Below, piece after piece: positions 33,860-46,250 of a stretch of DNA of 64,000 nucleotides (positions are counted from its first letter, which is position 1; each line of letters begins with the position of its first letter). Below the pieces are notes generated by a model. It did no database searches. It was given only the letters and a program-made list of their open reading frames with translations, and was not told where the DNA came from. Source of the DNA: Megaustenia siamemsis. Its lineage: Eukaryota; Mollusca; Gastropoda; Stylommatophora; Ariophantidae. Location of the stretch: positions 106,074,279-106,138,278 of the forward strand of contig JAVIAB010000092.1 in assembly GCA_032433765.1 (NCBI GenBank). The letters are read 5' to 3'. Both the position numbers and the translations under genes were made by a program.

Positions 33860-35250
33860 AATCTGATAATATTGAATAGACAGATACATCTACAGAATGA
33901 TAAAAAGAAGCTGGTGTGGTGTCTGGTTTCATCTTTTTTTTTTCCTGTGTCTTTTGTCGTCACATCTTGACATCATCACTTCTTCATAGGATACTAAGCC
34001 GTTTTTTTTTATTTTTGCTGACCATTTGATACGATCCGACGCTAAATTTTCCTAATTTCTTTGGTTGATAGAGAACTCCCTTTCAAGGAAGGCATGAAAA
34101 CATCCTTACATTTCAGCACAGATCCGCCTGTTGGTCACTTTTCATCCCTAGTTTCTGCATTCAATAATTATTTGAGAATACGGTTTTGTCAACAATTGTA
34201 TCCCCAAGTATCATAAGACGCGGTATATTCGAAATGAACGAGGATAATATTTGAAGCTTATAAGAGTGCTTTTTAAAGGATAAATGTTATATCATATATG
34301 CGATCAATAGCGCCATTATATTTGTACTCAAATGCTGTGAAATGTTTGACTTTTGTGGTCTGTGTTAAATCTCACATTATTACCTGTAAAATGTTTATTA
34401 TTATAATTCGCATATAAAACAACTGAGCAAATTTAAGTTAGAAATTGTCTCTTCCGGAATACAAGTGCTCTCTCGTCCCACAATGTTAAGTCTCCTGAAC
34501 TTGTGCACCCACTCGAACGCGGAAATTTAAAAAAAAACAACACACTTGAAAATACAGTTTTGTCCAGCGACCAACACACCACTAAAAAGCGGAAAGAAAA
34601 AAGATCTGCTTTTAAACTAAGTTCCTATATGGTGTCAGCCACCCTCTGATGTCTACAACGTTAGGGATATCCTCAGAAAATGTTCACTAACCCGGAACCG
34701 GTTTGACCAGTCATTATTTGCCGGTATCTACGAGTACATTTAGTCTTCAAATGTGATGACTAACTAATTTGAAAGCAGATAAATAGTCTATGTAACGTTT
34801 TCGGGAGTGATTTAAAGAAAGTTTAGCGGTGTATCTAAGGATTCGGGGAAGAGATGTAAGTTGATTGTTCGTTTTAAACATATAGCAAGCAAATGTCTAC
34901 ACGTGTTTATTATGTGAGGAATACATCTTTCGAGTATTTTAACAGCTTTTGTTTGTATGTACAATAATAATATAACACACAATCATATAATTTAAGGCAA
35001 TTTCAATATGTAATATGTATGTGATAATGCAAAGCTGTAGAGCGTAATTATTAATTTGAGCAGAACTTTATATTACTGAAGTGCATTTATTTTGGTCTTT
35101 ATTGTTATGTATCGCCATTTTCTCTTTGTTAATTCGCCACGACTCGTCTTCTCTAACCATTACACGTTGGAAGTTGTTCTTCATTGTACACTGTTCATCA
35201 GTATCGAACTAATCTATTTTCTCAAATTCCTACTCTCACACTCCCTGGAT
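33860..35250. other. No gene or repeat recognised
   Basis: AT-rich sequence between the two Z copies. Confidence 0.4.
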
Positions 35251-35254
35251 TTGT

Positions 35255-35485
35255 AGGGAAAAGATATAAAGAAAATATATAATTAAATTATCAAGTAACT
35301 GTTGAACCATTTACCGTGCCAGGTAGTGAAAACCTACAAAATAATCAGTTTAGAGATGATTTGCTGTAAATATTGTTTTGGCGTCTTCACAGCCGATTGG
35401 TGTCAAGCAATCATGATTTGTGAGTAGTTTGGTAATATATCAGTGTCTTATGCTGGTTGCTGTTTTAATAAGTTTTTCCTGCCAA
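35255..35485 (+). repeat. Unclassified repeat Z, copy 2
   Basis: See copy 1: GGGAAAAGATATAAAGAAAA, CTGTTGAACCATTTACC, TTTTGGCGTCTTCACAGCC, AGTAGTTTGGTAATATATCA and GTGTCTTATGC. A third, weaker match may start near 51370. Confidence 0.55.
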
Positions 35486-35489
35486 ATTT

Positions 35490-36815
35490 GGATAGTTAGA
35501 TAAAACCGCTGAAGGAATGCTTACATTTTTGTTACCTTTGATGTTATATCAACATATCGTGTGCGCGCGCGTGCGTGTGCGTTCATGACACAATCTACAT
35601 ATATCCTATCGTATCCATGAAATCAGTTCCATTGCAGTCGAGAATTTCCTACATCCTGTCCACTGCATGTCACATCATTCCCCAAAGCGCGTTAACACCT
35701 TTGACAAGTCCTGTTGACAAAGTCGACCAGTGCATGTCTTAATCGGTCTTAATCATGCCCAAACAACTTCCATCGAGAAGAGAATGCACATTAACATCCT
35801 CAATCCTGTTTACTCGATAGAACAAAGAGAACACAAAGCATTTACTAACGCTTAAATGACCGCAAAGGGGCACCAGTAATGGGTATGAGTATGGTAAACT
35901 TATTGGAGGTAATTACCTACATGGTTATTGAAAGGTACGACTGCAGGCGATGAGTCACATCGTCTCAAACTGCAGAATTTGGCGCTGAACGTATAACGAG
36001 TCGATAATAGTCGATGCACTAAATGACGTTTCAGCTGGATATATAGTCAGTGTGTCACGGAAGGCAACAGTTAATATATATATTGTTGTATATCTAACAA
36101 AACTAAGCACCTATATGCTTTCTAAAAGTGCTTTAATATCGATTTTTTTAATAATAATAAATGAATCGTTAATGTTTTCAAATCTCTTACAATCCACAAG
36201 TCTTCACTAGGTGGTATCTGAGTTGCGCTTCTGACAAAAATTCTTAAGTCGACACAACTAAAACAAAATTGTGGCGTGTTCAGAGAGTTAGTGCAAATAA
36301 CGCAGAGAAAGAACGCATGACTTCTAACCTGTAAATTCCGAGAACTAAGTTCTCCCATCTTTCGAATTTTTATGAAACCAGTGTATCTATAATAATATGT
36401 AAACTATTTTCACGCACTATTTAGTGTGGAAATAAAATAGAAAACGACTCCTTTCCTCCGCTACTCTGCGGGACATCCTTGGCAAGGTGGAGTACTCGTG
36501 TTGCCCCTTATGAGGATTACGTGAAGCAGGTGGTTGTGGGTAGTGTTGAAGAAGGCGACAAATAGTACCGATTATGGCCCCCCACAGTGATGGCAGACAG
36601 AATATCGCAATTGTAGAGACAATGGCTAATTACGTTGAGTTGGGGACTCCACAGCCACCTCCTCCAGTAGGGAGCCTCATGAGCTACAAGTGACATTAGA
36701 CTGTCATCAAGCTACTGTATGCATGATCAAAAATAGAGAGACTATCATACTTGGAACATTAGATAAGCATTCCAGGTTGGAAAACTAGAAAATATCAGTC
36801 AAGAAATGAAGAGAA
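35490..36815. other. No gene recognised
   Basis: A short (GT/GC)n tract at 35558-35582. 36440-36700 is less AT-rich than its surroundings but has no open frame or match I recognise. Confidence 0.4.
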
Positions 36816-36819
36816 TTAG

Positions 36820-37165
36820 TTCATGAGAAATGAAGAGCATATGACCAAAACATTACTAAGAATTAGCATGCACAAAAAGGAGCTCTTAAAAACATGAGAA
36901 AGAAACAAACGATTTTTTTTTACAGGGACATCATATGAGAAAAGTTGGAATACTTGGTTGCAACTGGCACAATACAGGAAAAGAGAGCTTATGGACGATA
37001 AAGAGAGAGGATGCAAGATAACTTGGTGTCGTGGTACAGAAAACAGTCAACAGAATTTATTCGATGCACTATGAGCAGACAATTTTGGAAGGACATAGAC
37101 ACCTGCGCTAACTGGTATGGCACACGATGATAATGAAGATGATGATTATGATGATGATGATGATG
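36820..37165 (+). mobile_element. LINE R5 3' fragment
   Basis: Diverged version of 60540-60810: GGAGCTCTTAAAAACATGAG, EKLEYLVATGTIQEKRAYG, then GGTATGGCACACGATGATAA and a (GAT)n tail. Confidence 0.7.
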
Positions 37166-37242
37166 ATGAATAAATTAGGTTTTACGAAAGTTTTAGATAC
37201 AACCCAAAACTATAAAATGGCCTCCGTTTATATTACGAATAT

Positions 37243-37800
37243 AATCATCATCAAGTACCAGGCCTGCTGGCGTAGGTGATCATGACTCTCTACAATTTTC
37301 GATATCGACAGTTATTTATCACTTCTGTTATTGACCTTCTGCCAAGCTATTCTCTTAAGCTGTCTGGTATTTTTTTCTCTTTGCTTTCCTCTATCTCTTC
37401 GTCCTCAATTTCCCAGTTACAATGTATTCCAGTTGTTCTCTTCTCATTACATGGCCAAAAAATGATGCTTGTTTCTTCCTGATATTGGAAATTAGCTTTC
37501 TTTTTGCTTTGGCCTCTTTCAGAGCGTTTTAATTACTCTTCTTAGCTGTCCATGGTATTCTCAACATTCTTCTGTAAAACCACATTTCTACAGACTCAGT
37601 GATTTTCTTGTTTGTTGTCCTATTGTCCATGATTCACATCCATATGTTAGACTGACTCTACATCACAACTTGTTTCGATTGCCAAAAATCGAATGCATAG
37701 TATCTTCCTCAATTTTTGGAAAGCTGTTTTTGCCTGAGCATTTCTATATTTCACCTCTTTTGTACATCTTCCGTCTGAGGTTAACAAAGTTCCCAAATAT
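37243..37800 (-). mobile_element. LINE R1 3' fragment
   Basis: Starts with the reversed tail (ATCATCATCAAGTACCAGGC) and continues through FFGHVMRREQLEY, TAKKSN and the [17 protein letters not shown] region at 37760-37800. Several indels. Confidence 0.82.
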
Positions 37801-37879
37801 AATACGAATATAATACAGGGTATAAAAAGAAAGGCTAGACTTCCTGAGACATTTAACTATCATATTTAAAACAGGATAT

Positions 37880-37881
<2 letters not shown>

Positions 37882-37934
<53 letters not shown>
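37882..37934 (+). repeat. (TA)n microsatellite between two copies of a 16-bp word
   Basis: ATTTAAAACAGGATAT occurs on each side (about 37866-37881 and 37943-37958), so the microsatellite lies in a small local duplication next to the mariner end. Confidence 0.85.
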
Positions 37935-37937
<3 letters not shown>

Positions 37938-37964
37938 ACAATATTTAAAACAGGATATAAATGT

Positions 37965-39225
37965 TCGAGGGGCTTTCAAAAATTAATGCACCACATCCGT
38001 TTTCTCAGATAATAATAAACATAGAAGCATGTAATTTTGCAAACTTTAATTATGTCATGTGGATTGTGTGCACCAAATTGTACTGCAATCGGCCAAATAA
38101 TACAACTACACTAAACCGTTGAAATGGAGCAAATTCACAAGCGTCTATGTGATGCGTATGGACGTTTTGCAGTTGAATGGAGCACAATATGTCGCTGGGT
38201 TTAGAAAATACAAAAATCGAAATGCGGAGATACGGAGCTTCTAGATTGGCCACACTGTGGATGGCCTGCCACAGCCACCAATGCAGAGATGTTGAAATGT
38301 GATGAGGGCAGGCATTATTGTTGTTGATAGGCGCATCACTACTCAACAATTGGCCTTAAAGTTGTCAGTCAGCATTGGTTGTACAAATATAGTTATAATA
38401 ACTCTCGGATTCTCAATGGTTTGTGCAAGATGGGTTCTACGAAATCTCACAAATTAGCACCGATTGCAAAAAAAAAAAAAGCAATTTCTTTTGGACGGTT
38501 GGATAGTTTCAATTTTGATGGAAAGAACTTTTTGGCTAAGATTGTTACAGGTGACGAAACCTGGGTACATCATTTTGAACTTGAGACAGAATGAAAGTCA
38601 GTGGAGTGGCATCATCCGCATTCACCACGAAGAAAGAAATTCAAAACATCTCCTTCAGCTGGAAAGGTCATTGTCACGGTCTTTTGGGACATTGAAGGTG
38701 TTATTCTTGTGAATGTTATGTAAAAGGAGAGACAATCAATTAGAAAGATTACATTAAGACATTGCAAAAACTCAACGTTTTCGCAAAGTTTGGCCGCACA
38801 AAAATCCAGCAAACCTGCTTCTCCTTCACGACAATGCACGCCATCACACAAGTCTGGCAACACGGAAAACAATCACTAGATTGGGTTGGACACTACCCCT
38901 TCATCCACCATACAGCCCTGATTTGGTACCCACTGATTTCCATCTCTTTGGTCCACTTAAGGATGCCCTCCGTGGTACAAGGTTTGAAAATTGATGAAGG
39001 AGTGATTCATGCAGCGAAGAAATGGCTACACGACAAAGATTAGTATAGGCTAGGAATTCATGCACTTGTTGCGCGCTGGCGTAAAGCTGTGCAAGTGGAT
39101 GGGGATAATGTTGAATGGTACCGATGTTTACAAGACATATCCATAAAAACTGTGTACAAATTTCATACTTTTTGAATGAACGGTTCCAGAGAAAACCGAT
39201 GTGGATTAATTTCTGAAAGCATTTA
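37965..39225 (+). mobile_element. Decayed mariner (DD34D) DNA transposon
   Basis: A transposase relic lies between imperfect terminal inverted repeats of about 35 bp (37971-38006 and 39187-39219; shared pattern GCTTTCA-AAATTAAT, then CCACAT-GGTTTTCTC). The N-terminal helix-turn-helix part starts at 38124 and has a stop at 38202. The catalytic part includes VTGDETWVHHFE near 38545, HDN with its Asp at 38830-38832, and PDLVPTDFHLFG with its Asp at 38935-38937. Exactly 34 residues separate these last two, which is the mariner spacing. Several stops and frameshifts make it non-autonomous. The left end abuts a (TA)n tract, so the TA target duplication cannot be defined. Confidence 0.85.
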
Positions 39226-39544
39226 ATAATAGCTTAATGCGAAGCCTGGAGAATTATCAGTTATGTAGAACAGGTGGCATGGCTTAGGTTGCCAGCGATG
39301 AAGTAACAGTACACAATCAAAAACTATTTTTAATTATGGCTCTTTTGATCATACATTTTGCGACAATTGTTTTCAACCCCTTTATTTAAAAAAAAAAAAC
39401 AAGTAGGTTAAATGCTTGTGTTATAAGTGGGTCGCAGGTTACTTGCAGAAAAAAGGATCCAAGACAAGATACAAAGTAGAATGACGCTTTATAGTAGTCA
39501 TCCTTCTATGTGTAGACGGCACAAAACGAATGAAATAAAATAGG

Positions 39545-39803
39545 ATCGCAATTTTACCTCGCTGTTTGATAAGGTTTTTGTGGCATTTTAAAAGACAAAG
39601 CAGCCTACTAAAAGTAATCTTAGAAGGGTAAATGCAAGGTAAAAGAGGCAGATGTTGACCAAGACTAACATGGACGAGTAACATCTAAAGTTGGTTGTCA
39701 ACCTATGACAACTTGCAGTATCAAAGCAAGTGACAGCGAAATGATGCTCCATGGTAGTCAACCTTCGTTGCGGAGACGGCACTCAATGATGATGATGTTT
39801 GAT
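39545..39803 (+). mobile_element. LINE R4 3' fragment
   Basis: Contains TGGCATTTTAAAAGACAAAG, AGCCTACTAAAAGTAATC, GTAAAAGAGGCAGATGTTGA, AACATGGACGAGTAACATC and the end GGCACTCAATGATGATGATG, as in the R4 copy at 46930-47300. Confidence 0.82.
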
Positions 39804-40214
39804 AAGGGGATCGCAGAATACTTGGCTATTATAAAGGAGGTCGAGACTGGAAAATTGATGGAAATCCTGGAATAAGAAAAAAAAGCTATAAAAACAATAA
39901 TGCTGCAAGTGGAGATGAATGGCTGGTCGTAGACCTGTGAGAAGCGGTCATCGGGCTGACCATTGATACTAAACAACCAGTGACAACCAGAGTTCAATTT
40001 AATAATGTCAATAATATATGTAGTCATATAAGATAGTCACATAACAATAAGTTTTTTTTATATCTTGAAAAATATAATCATGTTAAAGCAAATATCTATA
40101 GTTCTAAAACAGATTAATGATCTGTTATATTTTGTCTACATTCTTAAAGGTTTGTAAACGTGAACATTAAATACGAAAATTCATATTTAAATAGCTGGAG
40201 AACTAGAGGAGAGG

Positions 40215-40480
40215 GTTTATGGAAGAATTTGAAGGAATTGGTGGACAGTGAAGAAAATAAACAATGACATTTACAAACAACTTCACACAATTCGAACACG
40301 ACAAATAACATTTTTGGACATATTAAGACACACATATAAAGTAATGCACAGTCATCTTGGAAGAAACAATGCAAGTCAAACGAAGTAGAGGCGGACAAAG
40401 GACTAAAATGCTCAGAAAACATCAAGTGGAATTTGGAACTAATACAAGCGTGTACATCAATGCGAGAGAGAGGAGAGAGA

Positions 40481-40512
<32 letters not shown>

Positions 40513-40578
40513 ACTGGATTGGCGCTCCAAAGTAACCAACCTTTGAGGCGGAGACCGCACAAAATGATGATGAGTCAT
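40215..40578 (+). mobile_element. Diverged LINE R4 3' fragment with a (GA)n tract
   Basis: Contains CAATTCGAACACGACAAATA, TTGGACATATTAAGACAC, GGCGGACAAAGGACTAAAAT, a (GA)n expansion at 40463-40512, and TTGGCGCTCCAAAGTAACCA with an ATGATGATGAG end. Confidence 0.65.
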
Positions 40579-40798
40579 GTAGCAGATGAAATTTTTAACT
40601 CTTTCCGTATGTTTCTACACATTGGGCGTCATGCTGATTTCAGCAATGTACGTTCGCCACACAGTGCGTCACTCTCAATTTGATTAGTGTGAACCGTTAT
40701 CAAACCATATTCCTTTTATATGTTTTATATCATCTTGATGTTGATTGAACCTAATACCTTGTACAATCATCTAAATGTTCATATATAATATGCTATAT

Positions 40799-40996
40799 AT
40801 TCTATCTATTGACTTTTCGAGCCGTTGCCGACCCATAGGGCGTAGACCAAGATACACCTTCTCATATCTGAATTTTTGTTCTAGCAGTTTTCTTTTAAAG
40901 ATATTTTATCAAATCTCGCGATTTGTCTCTGTTCTGTGCAAGCAGCTCTATCTCATTGAGGGAGCCGAATCCTGTTGCTCTTGCATCTCCTCAATG
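40799..40996 (-). mobile_element. LINE R6, 5'-truncated copy
   Basis: TGCTATAT (40791-40798 and 40997-41004) is the likely duplication. The minus strand reads EIELLAQNRDKSRDLIKYL and ends GGCTCGAAAAGTCAATAGAT. Confidence 0.7.
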
Positions 40997-41004
40997 TGCT
41001 ATAT

Positions 41005-41535
41005 TAGATAACTATAAATATGTAGGTGATTCTTAAAACCATGAACAATCTTGTCTCTGAAATCTCTTCCGTTTTTATTGATATAAAGCTTCCGTACGGA
41101 AAAGAGTTAAGACGTCAACAAACAAGACTCTGAAGATAGAGAACATTAGCAAAACTGTTTGTGTTCACCTTATTTTTAAAATAATAACTTGAGGCACAGG
41201 TGCATTCTGTAGGCTAAAGATTAGTACTTCGAAAAGAATTCCCATGCACTATGCAAGGAAATGAATTTGTTGTCGCTGCATAAGATATAACAGGGTTTGC
41301 TGGTCATTAACCAATTTGTTGATCAGCTGTCAGGAAATGGAAAATAGCATGTTTCTACAAGTTAGGTACCCATTAATAAAAACACGTCGACTAGTTTGTG
41401 TCCATAATAAATAACTTAAAAATAAGTGTATCATGAACTATGCGCCACAGTCATGGTACAGTACTGAGTTACTGATAGTGATTATTCTAAATATATCAAA
41501 TATAAATGGCGACCCACGTGAATGTTCATCTTACT
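41005..41535. other. No gene or repeat recognised
   Basis: AT-rich sequence before the 45-bp array. Confidence 0.4.
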
Positions 41536-41539
41536 TCTG

Positions 41540-42715
41540 CAAACACTATACATTGGTGTCAGTAAAACCCACCACACTCTCATCCAAACACTGTACATTA
41601 GTGTCAGTAAAACCCACCACACTCTCATCCAAACACTGTACATTAGTGTCAGTAAAACCCACCACACTCTCAACCAAACACTGTACATTGGTGTCAGTAA
41701 AACCCACCACACTCTCATCCAAACACTGTACATTAGTGTCAGTAAAACCCACCACACTCTCATCCAACACTGTACATTAGTGTCAGTAAAACCCACCACA
41801 CTCTCATCCAAACACTATACATTGGTGTCAGTAAAACCCACCACACTCTCACCCAAACACTATACATTGGTGTCAGTAAAACCCACCACACTCTCACCCA
41901 AACACTGTACATTAGTGTCAGTAAAACCCACCACACTCTCATTCAAACACTGTACATTGGTGTCAGTAAAACCCACCACACTCTCATCCAAACACTGTAC
42001 ATTGGTGTCAGTAAAACGCATCACACTCTCATCCAAACACTGCACATTGGTGTCAGTAAAACCCACCACACTCTCATCCAAACACTATACGTTGGTGTCA
42101 GTGAAAAACACCACACTCTCATCCAAAGACTGTACATTGGTGTCAGTAAAACGCACCACACTCTCATCCAAACACTATACATGGGTGTCAGTGAAAAACA
42201 CCACACTCTCATCCAAAGACTGTACATTGGTGTCAGTAAAACCCACCACACTCTCATCCAAACACTATACATTGGTGTCAGTGAAAAACACCACACTCTC
42301 ATCCAAACACTGTACATTGGTGTCAGTAAAACCCACCACACTCTCATCCAAAGACTACATTGGTGTCAGTGAAAAACACCACACTCTCATCAAAAGACTG
42401 TACATTGGTGTCAGTAAAACCCACCACACTCTCATCCAAACACTATACACTGGTGTCAGTGAAAAACACCACACTCTCATCCAAAGACTGTACATTGGTG
42501 TCAGTAAAAAAACACCACACTCTCATCCAAAGACTGTACATTGGTGTCAGTAAAACCCACTACACTCTCACCCAAACACTGTACATTGGTGTCAGTAAAA
42601 CCCACCACACTCTCACCCAAACACTGTACATTGGTGTCAGTAAAACCCACCAAACACTGTACATTGGTGTCAGTAAACCCACCACACTCTCACCCAAACA
42701 CTGTACATTATTTAC
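41540..42715 (+). repeat. 45-bp minisatellite, about 26 units
   Basis: Unit made of ACATTGGTGTCAGTAAAACC, CACCACACTCTCATCCAAAC and ACTGT, with a GTGAAAAACACC variant that alternates with the main type between 42080 and 42500. Since 45 is a multiple of three, open frames run through it on both strands (a 343-codon one on plus). There is no start context or family match. Confidence 0.97.
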
Positions 42716-42934
42716 TGTCGGTAAAAAATATCACACCGTCATCGCCCTCTGTTTAAAGTGGACTCAAGTGGCTGGACGATTCTGTTACTAGCCCTGATGT
42801 GTCCGTCTAATATACATAGTTATGATGTATCTGCCTACTATAACGAGGACACGCATTGTCGACTTGTTGAGCATAATGTGTGATAAGTTTGACTTGTCAA
42901 ATGATCTCTTCAGGTTATAGTCATTCATTCTAAT

Positions 42935-43165
42935 TTTATTTTATTTTATTTTATTTTCTTCTTAGTTTATAGTCGTTTTATTCTATATATTACTTCGATT
43001 TCCTCTTAGTTTATCTCATCCCCATTTTTATTTTATTTTACTTTTCTTTCTTCTTAGTTTACCGCATCCATTTTTTATTGTATTTATTTTTCTTTCTTCT
43101 TAATTTATCGCATCCACTTTTATTTTATTTTACATTCCCTTCCTCTTAGTTATCGTATCCACATC
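42935..43165 (+). repeat. Degenerate repeat, TTTATTTTATTTT / TTCTTCTTAGTTTAT
   Basis: Four diverged units of about 55-60 bp, each with TTTCTTCTTAGTTTAT-like and CGCATCCA-like words and A/T-rich runs. Confidence 0.7.
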
Positions 43166-43169
43166 ACTC

Positions 43170-44055
43170 TTTTTTTTTGCGCCATGTCGAACGATTAGCA
43201 ACAGCTTTCTCTGACAAGAATCAAGGTACTAGTGCTTTAGTGAGAAATTATGTGTGTTCTATCTTCGCTTTCACACACTGCAAATTAGCGGTGATCTGCA
43301 CAGCGTAGAGTGATGCATGTTGGATTGTTTCATCACAAAGGGGCACTAAAATAACCAACAATAGAGGATTTATGAAGAATATTACTTTAATTTTTTAGCG
43401 TTTGATTTAAGACAACTCGTCATTTTCGTTCGCCCCTAAAAAGACGTTAAATTAACCGAGACACGTTCTGTTGTGATGTACAGCAATCTACAACATGTTA
43501 GTCTGCAGTATGACATTTTTGGTGTACCAAGCTGTTTTTTTTTAGAACCCTTGTCAAGAGTGGTTATTTTGTTTCCATGCAGATTGTGTTGAAATAGAGT
43601 TGAATCTTGACCAGTTTTAGTTTACTATCCCAGTCGCAAGCAGTAAACTATAAGTCGCTTTCAGGCCAGATGTCTGGGGTGCTACAGGAATGGAAATTGA
43701 TCGTGGTTTTGGTTTCGCAGGCAGTCTGACTCAAAACATGCTCAGTTCAAACACTGATGCTTGTGATGATCGAACTCTGTACAAACTACCCTGTAATCAC
43801 GAATTTTATTAAGTTAGATAGTCCGTCATATTGGTATCGAACTCTATAGCGTTTCGTGGCAACCAAGTTGAGTACATAAAGAATTCTTGGCAGCTGAGAA
43901 TCTACAGATCAAACTGTATGACACCTTGCTTCAGAAATTAGGAACAACTTGTATCGAATCTTCTTCCACTTAATTAATAGGCACAATCACTGAAGTACTG
44001 AAGTAACTAGTATAAATTGAAATACAATATATTGAATTGGATTAAAAATACAAGC
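43170..44055. other. No gene or repeat recognised
   Basis: Unique-looking AT-rich sequence. Confidence 0.4.
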
Positions 44056-44058
44056 GCC

Positions 44059-44225
44059 TAAAGTAAAGGTAAAGTACGAGACTTGAACCGGCGTATTAGC
44101 ACGCGAGTTTACACCCATATGTGCTCGGCCGCCTATCCAGAAATGTTCGGAAATTTCTGTATAGTGTCGCCTCAAGCATCGAAACTCAGATGCGAGGCAA
44201 CATTCCTCACAAGAGCCTGTATGGC
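44059..44225 (-). mobile_element. SINE B 3' half
   Basis: Plus strand starts AAGTAAAGGTAAAGTACGAG and ACTTGAACCGGCGTATTAGC (tRNA-like 3' domain reversed), then CAGAAATGTTCGGAAATTTC and CCTCAAGCATCGAAACTCAG. The core and head are missing. Confidence 0.8.
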
Positions 44226-44387
44226 GTAAAGGGGAACTGGCGTGTAAATACTGCGGCTTGTCCAAAAACTATATAGCGACGCGACACAATGCACCCAAGC
44301 CAATTTAACGGGTGAACGTTTAGAAGAATAATAAGATGTGAACAACGAAAAGTCGTCATCTGGCAAGTGCATTAAAAAAGCATATAT

Positions 44388-45176
44388 CATCATCATCATC
44401 ATTGAGTGCCGTTTCCGCAACGAAGGTTGGCTACCATGGAGCGCCATTTTGCTCTATCTCTTGCTTTGATGGTGCAGGTTGTCATCGGTTGATTTGTCCA
44501 TCTTTTGATGTTACTCGTCCATGTTAATCTTGGTCTGCCTCTGCCTCTTTTACCTTGTATTTTCCCCTCCAGGATTACTTTCAGTAGGCTGTTGTGTTTT
44601 TAACATGGCCCAAGAATCGCATTTGTCTTGTTCTAATTGTGTTGAGAAGTTCTCTTTCATTTTAGTTGTTTTAAGACTTTGTCATTTGTTTCAGAAGTTC
44701 TCTTTTCATTTTTAGTTGTTTTAATACTTCATCGTTTGTTTTCTTTTCCTTCCATCCAATTCTACCCATTCTTCTATATATCCACATTTCAAAGGCTTCA
44801 ATTCTCTGTTCTGTTTTCTTGTCTAATGTCCATGTTTCAGCACCATATAGGAATATTGAGAAGATGTAACATTTTGCTATTCTTAGTTTTAGCTCTGGTG
44901 TTATTTGTTTTGATGTTAGTATGTCCTTCATGACATTAAAATTATTTTTGCCATTCCTATTCTTTTGTTTATTTCAGTTGTACATTTTCCATCACTGGTT
45001 ATAGTATGTCCAAGGTAGTTATAGTTCTGAACTGTCTCAAGGTCTATTCCTTCAATTTTGATATCCACTTGTGGGTTTTGAGTATTTTCTTTGTTTATGA
45101 TCATAGTTTTAGTCTTTTTGATATTCATATCTAGTCCATATTTTTTGCTTGTCGTGTTTATTTCATTAAGTAATAT
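44388..45176 (-). mobile_element. LINE R4 fragment
   Basis: Minus-strand reading: SKKYGLDMNIKKTKTMIINK, NYNYLGHTITSDGKCTTEIN, then after a frameshift near 44930 ITPELKLRIAKCYIFSIFLY, GAETWTLDKKTEQRIEAFEM, WIYRRMGRIGWKEKKTND, and the end reversed as ATCATCATCATTGAGTGCCG. A (TA)n tract follows at its upstream edge. Confidence 0.87.
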
Positions 45177-45181
45177 ATAAT

Positions 45182-45232
<51 letters not shown>
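45177..45232 (+). repeat. (TA)n microsatellite
   Basis: TA units with two short AA breaks. Confidence 0.95.
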
Positions 45233-45235
<3 letters not shown>

Positions 45236-45503
45236 GTAAGTAAAAGTTCCCTCCACGCCTAGTTAGGTGGATGTGGAATATGACGTTAGTGAACATATTT
45301 TTCAATGACAACGACATATTTTTGGTAGCAGTGGCCCTATCACACCAGGCTGTCTTTACTTCTCAGAAATACCTCTGGTACCCATTTTAAGAGAACTTCG
45401 GAGCCTTCTCAGTCCGAAAGAAAAGTCCGCCGCTTCTGGGGATCGAACCTGAACCTTCTCTTCAGGAGGCGAACACACTAACCACTCAGCCACCAGTTAC
45501 ACG
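45236..45503 (-). mobile_element. SINE C
   Basis: On the minus strand the tRNA-like head reads GTAACTGGTGGCTGAGTGGT, TAGTGTGTTCGCCTCCTGAA, and B box GGTTCGATCCC. The core AAAATGGGTACCAGAGG with TTTCTGAGAAGTAAAG resembles SINE A and B. The 3' end is GGTGGAGG with TTTTACTTAC. A clear target duplication was not found. Confidence 0.7.
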
Positions 45504-45504
45504 A

Positions 45505-46000
45505 ATTTCCAAGTCTCCATGTATGTATAGGAGAATATATTATTACAATTGATAACGCTGAGTTCTATTCCTTTAATTTCAGAGAACATATTCAACTTAC
45601 GTGTCATGAAAAGAATCTTCTAACATGAGGAAGGTACAGCTATCAAAGAGTCACTTTATATCAGAGTTAACAGCCTTTCTGCTTTATTGTAAGTAACACA
45701 AGACTACCTTATTTATCGTGTCAGAAACCTATCTTTATCTGCTTATTTGTAGGTAGTAATGTTGGTTTCAGGTCAGATGTTTGTTTTAGCATTAATTGAA
45801 TGGCTTCTATTAATCATACTTGTGAAACGGTAAAGTTGTATCGACTGGAGGGATGGTGGACACTCGGATTCAATGGATTTAGTAGATGATTTTGCGGAGG
45901 ACATGTAGTTTGAGTGAATTATGTATGTTTAAAAAAAGGAATGATTCCATGAGCTGATGAAATAAAGGAATTCCTTAAATGGTTTTTAATTAAATTAATG
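45505..46000. other. No gene or repeat recognised
   Basis: AT-rich sequence. Confidence 0.4.
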
Positions 46001-46004
46001 GATG

Positions 46005-46250
46005 ATGTGTTGAGTTAGAGAATACAGTAAATGAACCACAGCAAGAATTATTGGATAAGGTATTGAGCTAGAGAATTCAGTAAATGAGCCACAGCAAGAT
46101 TTATTTGATGAGGTGTTGAGTTAGAGAATTCAGTAAATGAGCCACAGCAAGATTTATTTGATGAGGTGTTGAGTTAGAGAATTCAGTAAATGAACCACAG
46201 CAAGATTTATTGGATGAGGTGTTGAGTTAGAGAATACAGTAAATGAGCTA
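46005..46250 (+). repeat. Tandem repeat, 53-bp unit, about 4.5 copies
   Basis: GATGAGGTGTTGAGTTAGAG, AATTCAGTAAATGAGCCACA, GCAAGATTTATTT. The inner units are almost identical. Confidence 0.92.

Noticed and set aside
33482..33889. 135-codon minus-strand frame
   Set aside because: Lies across repeat Z. Its second copy at 35255 is not open, so no coding constraint is seen.
41522..42791. Open frames up to 343 codons with a CTLVSVKPTTLSSKH-type repeat
   Set aside because: Generated by the 45-bp minisatellite. The reverse strand is open as well, which argues for repeat geometry instead of coding.
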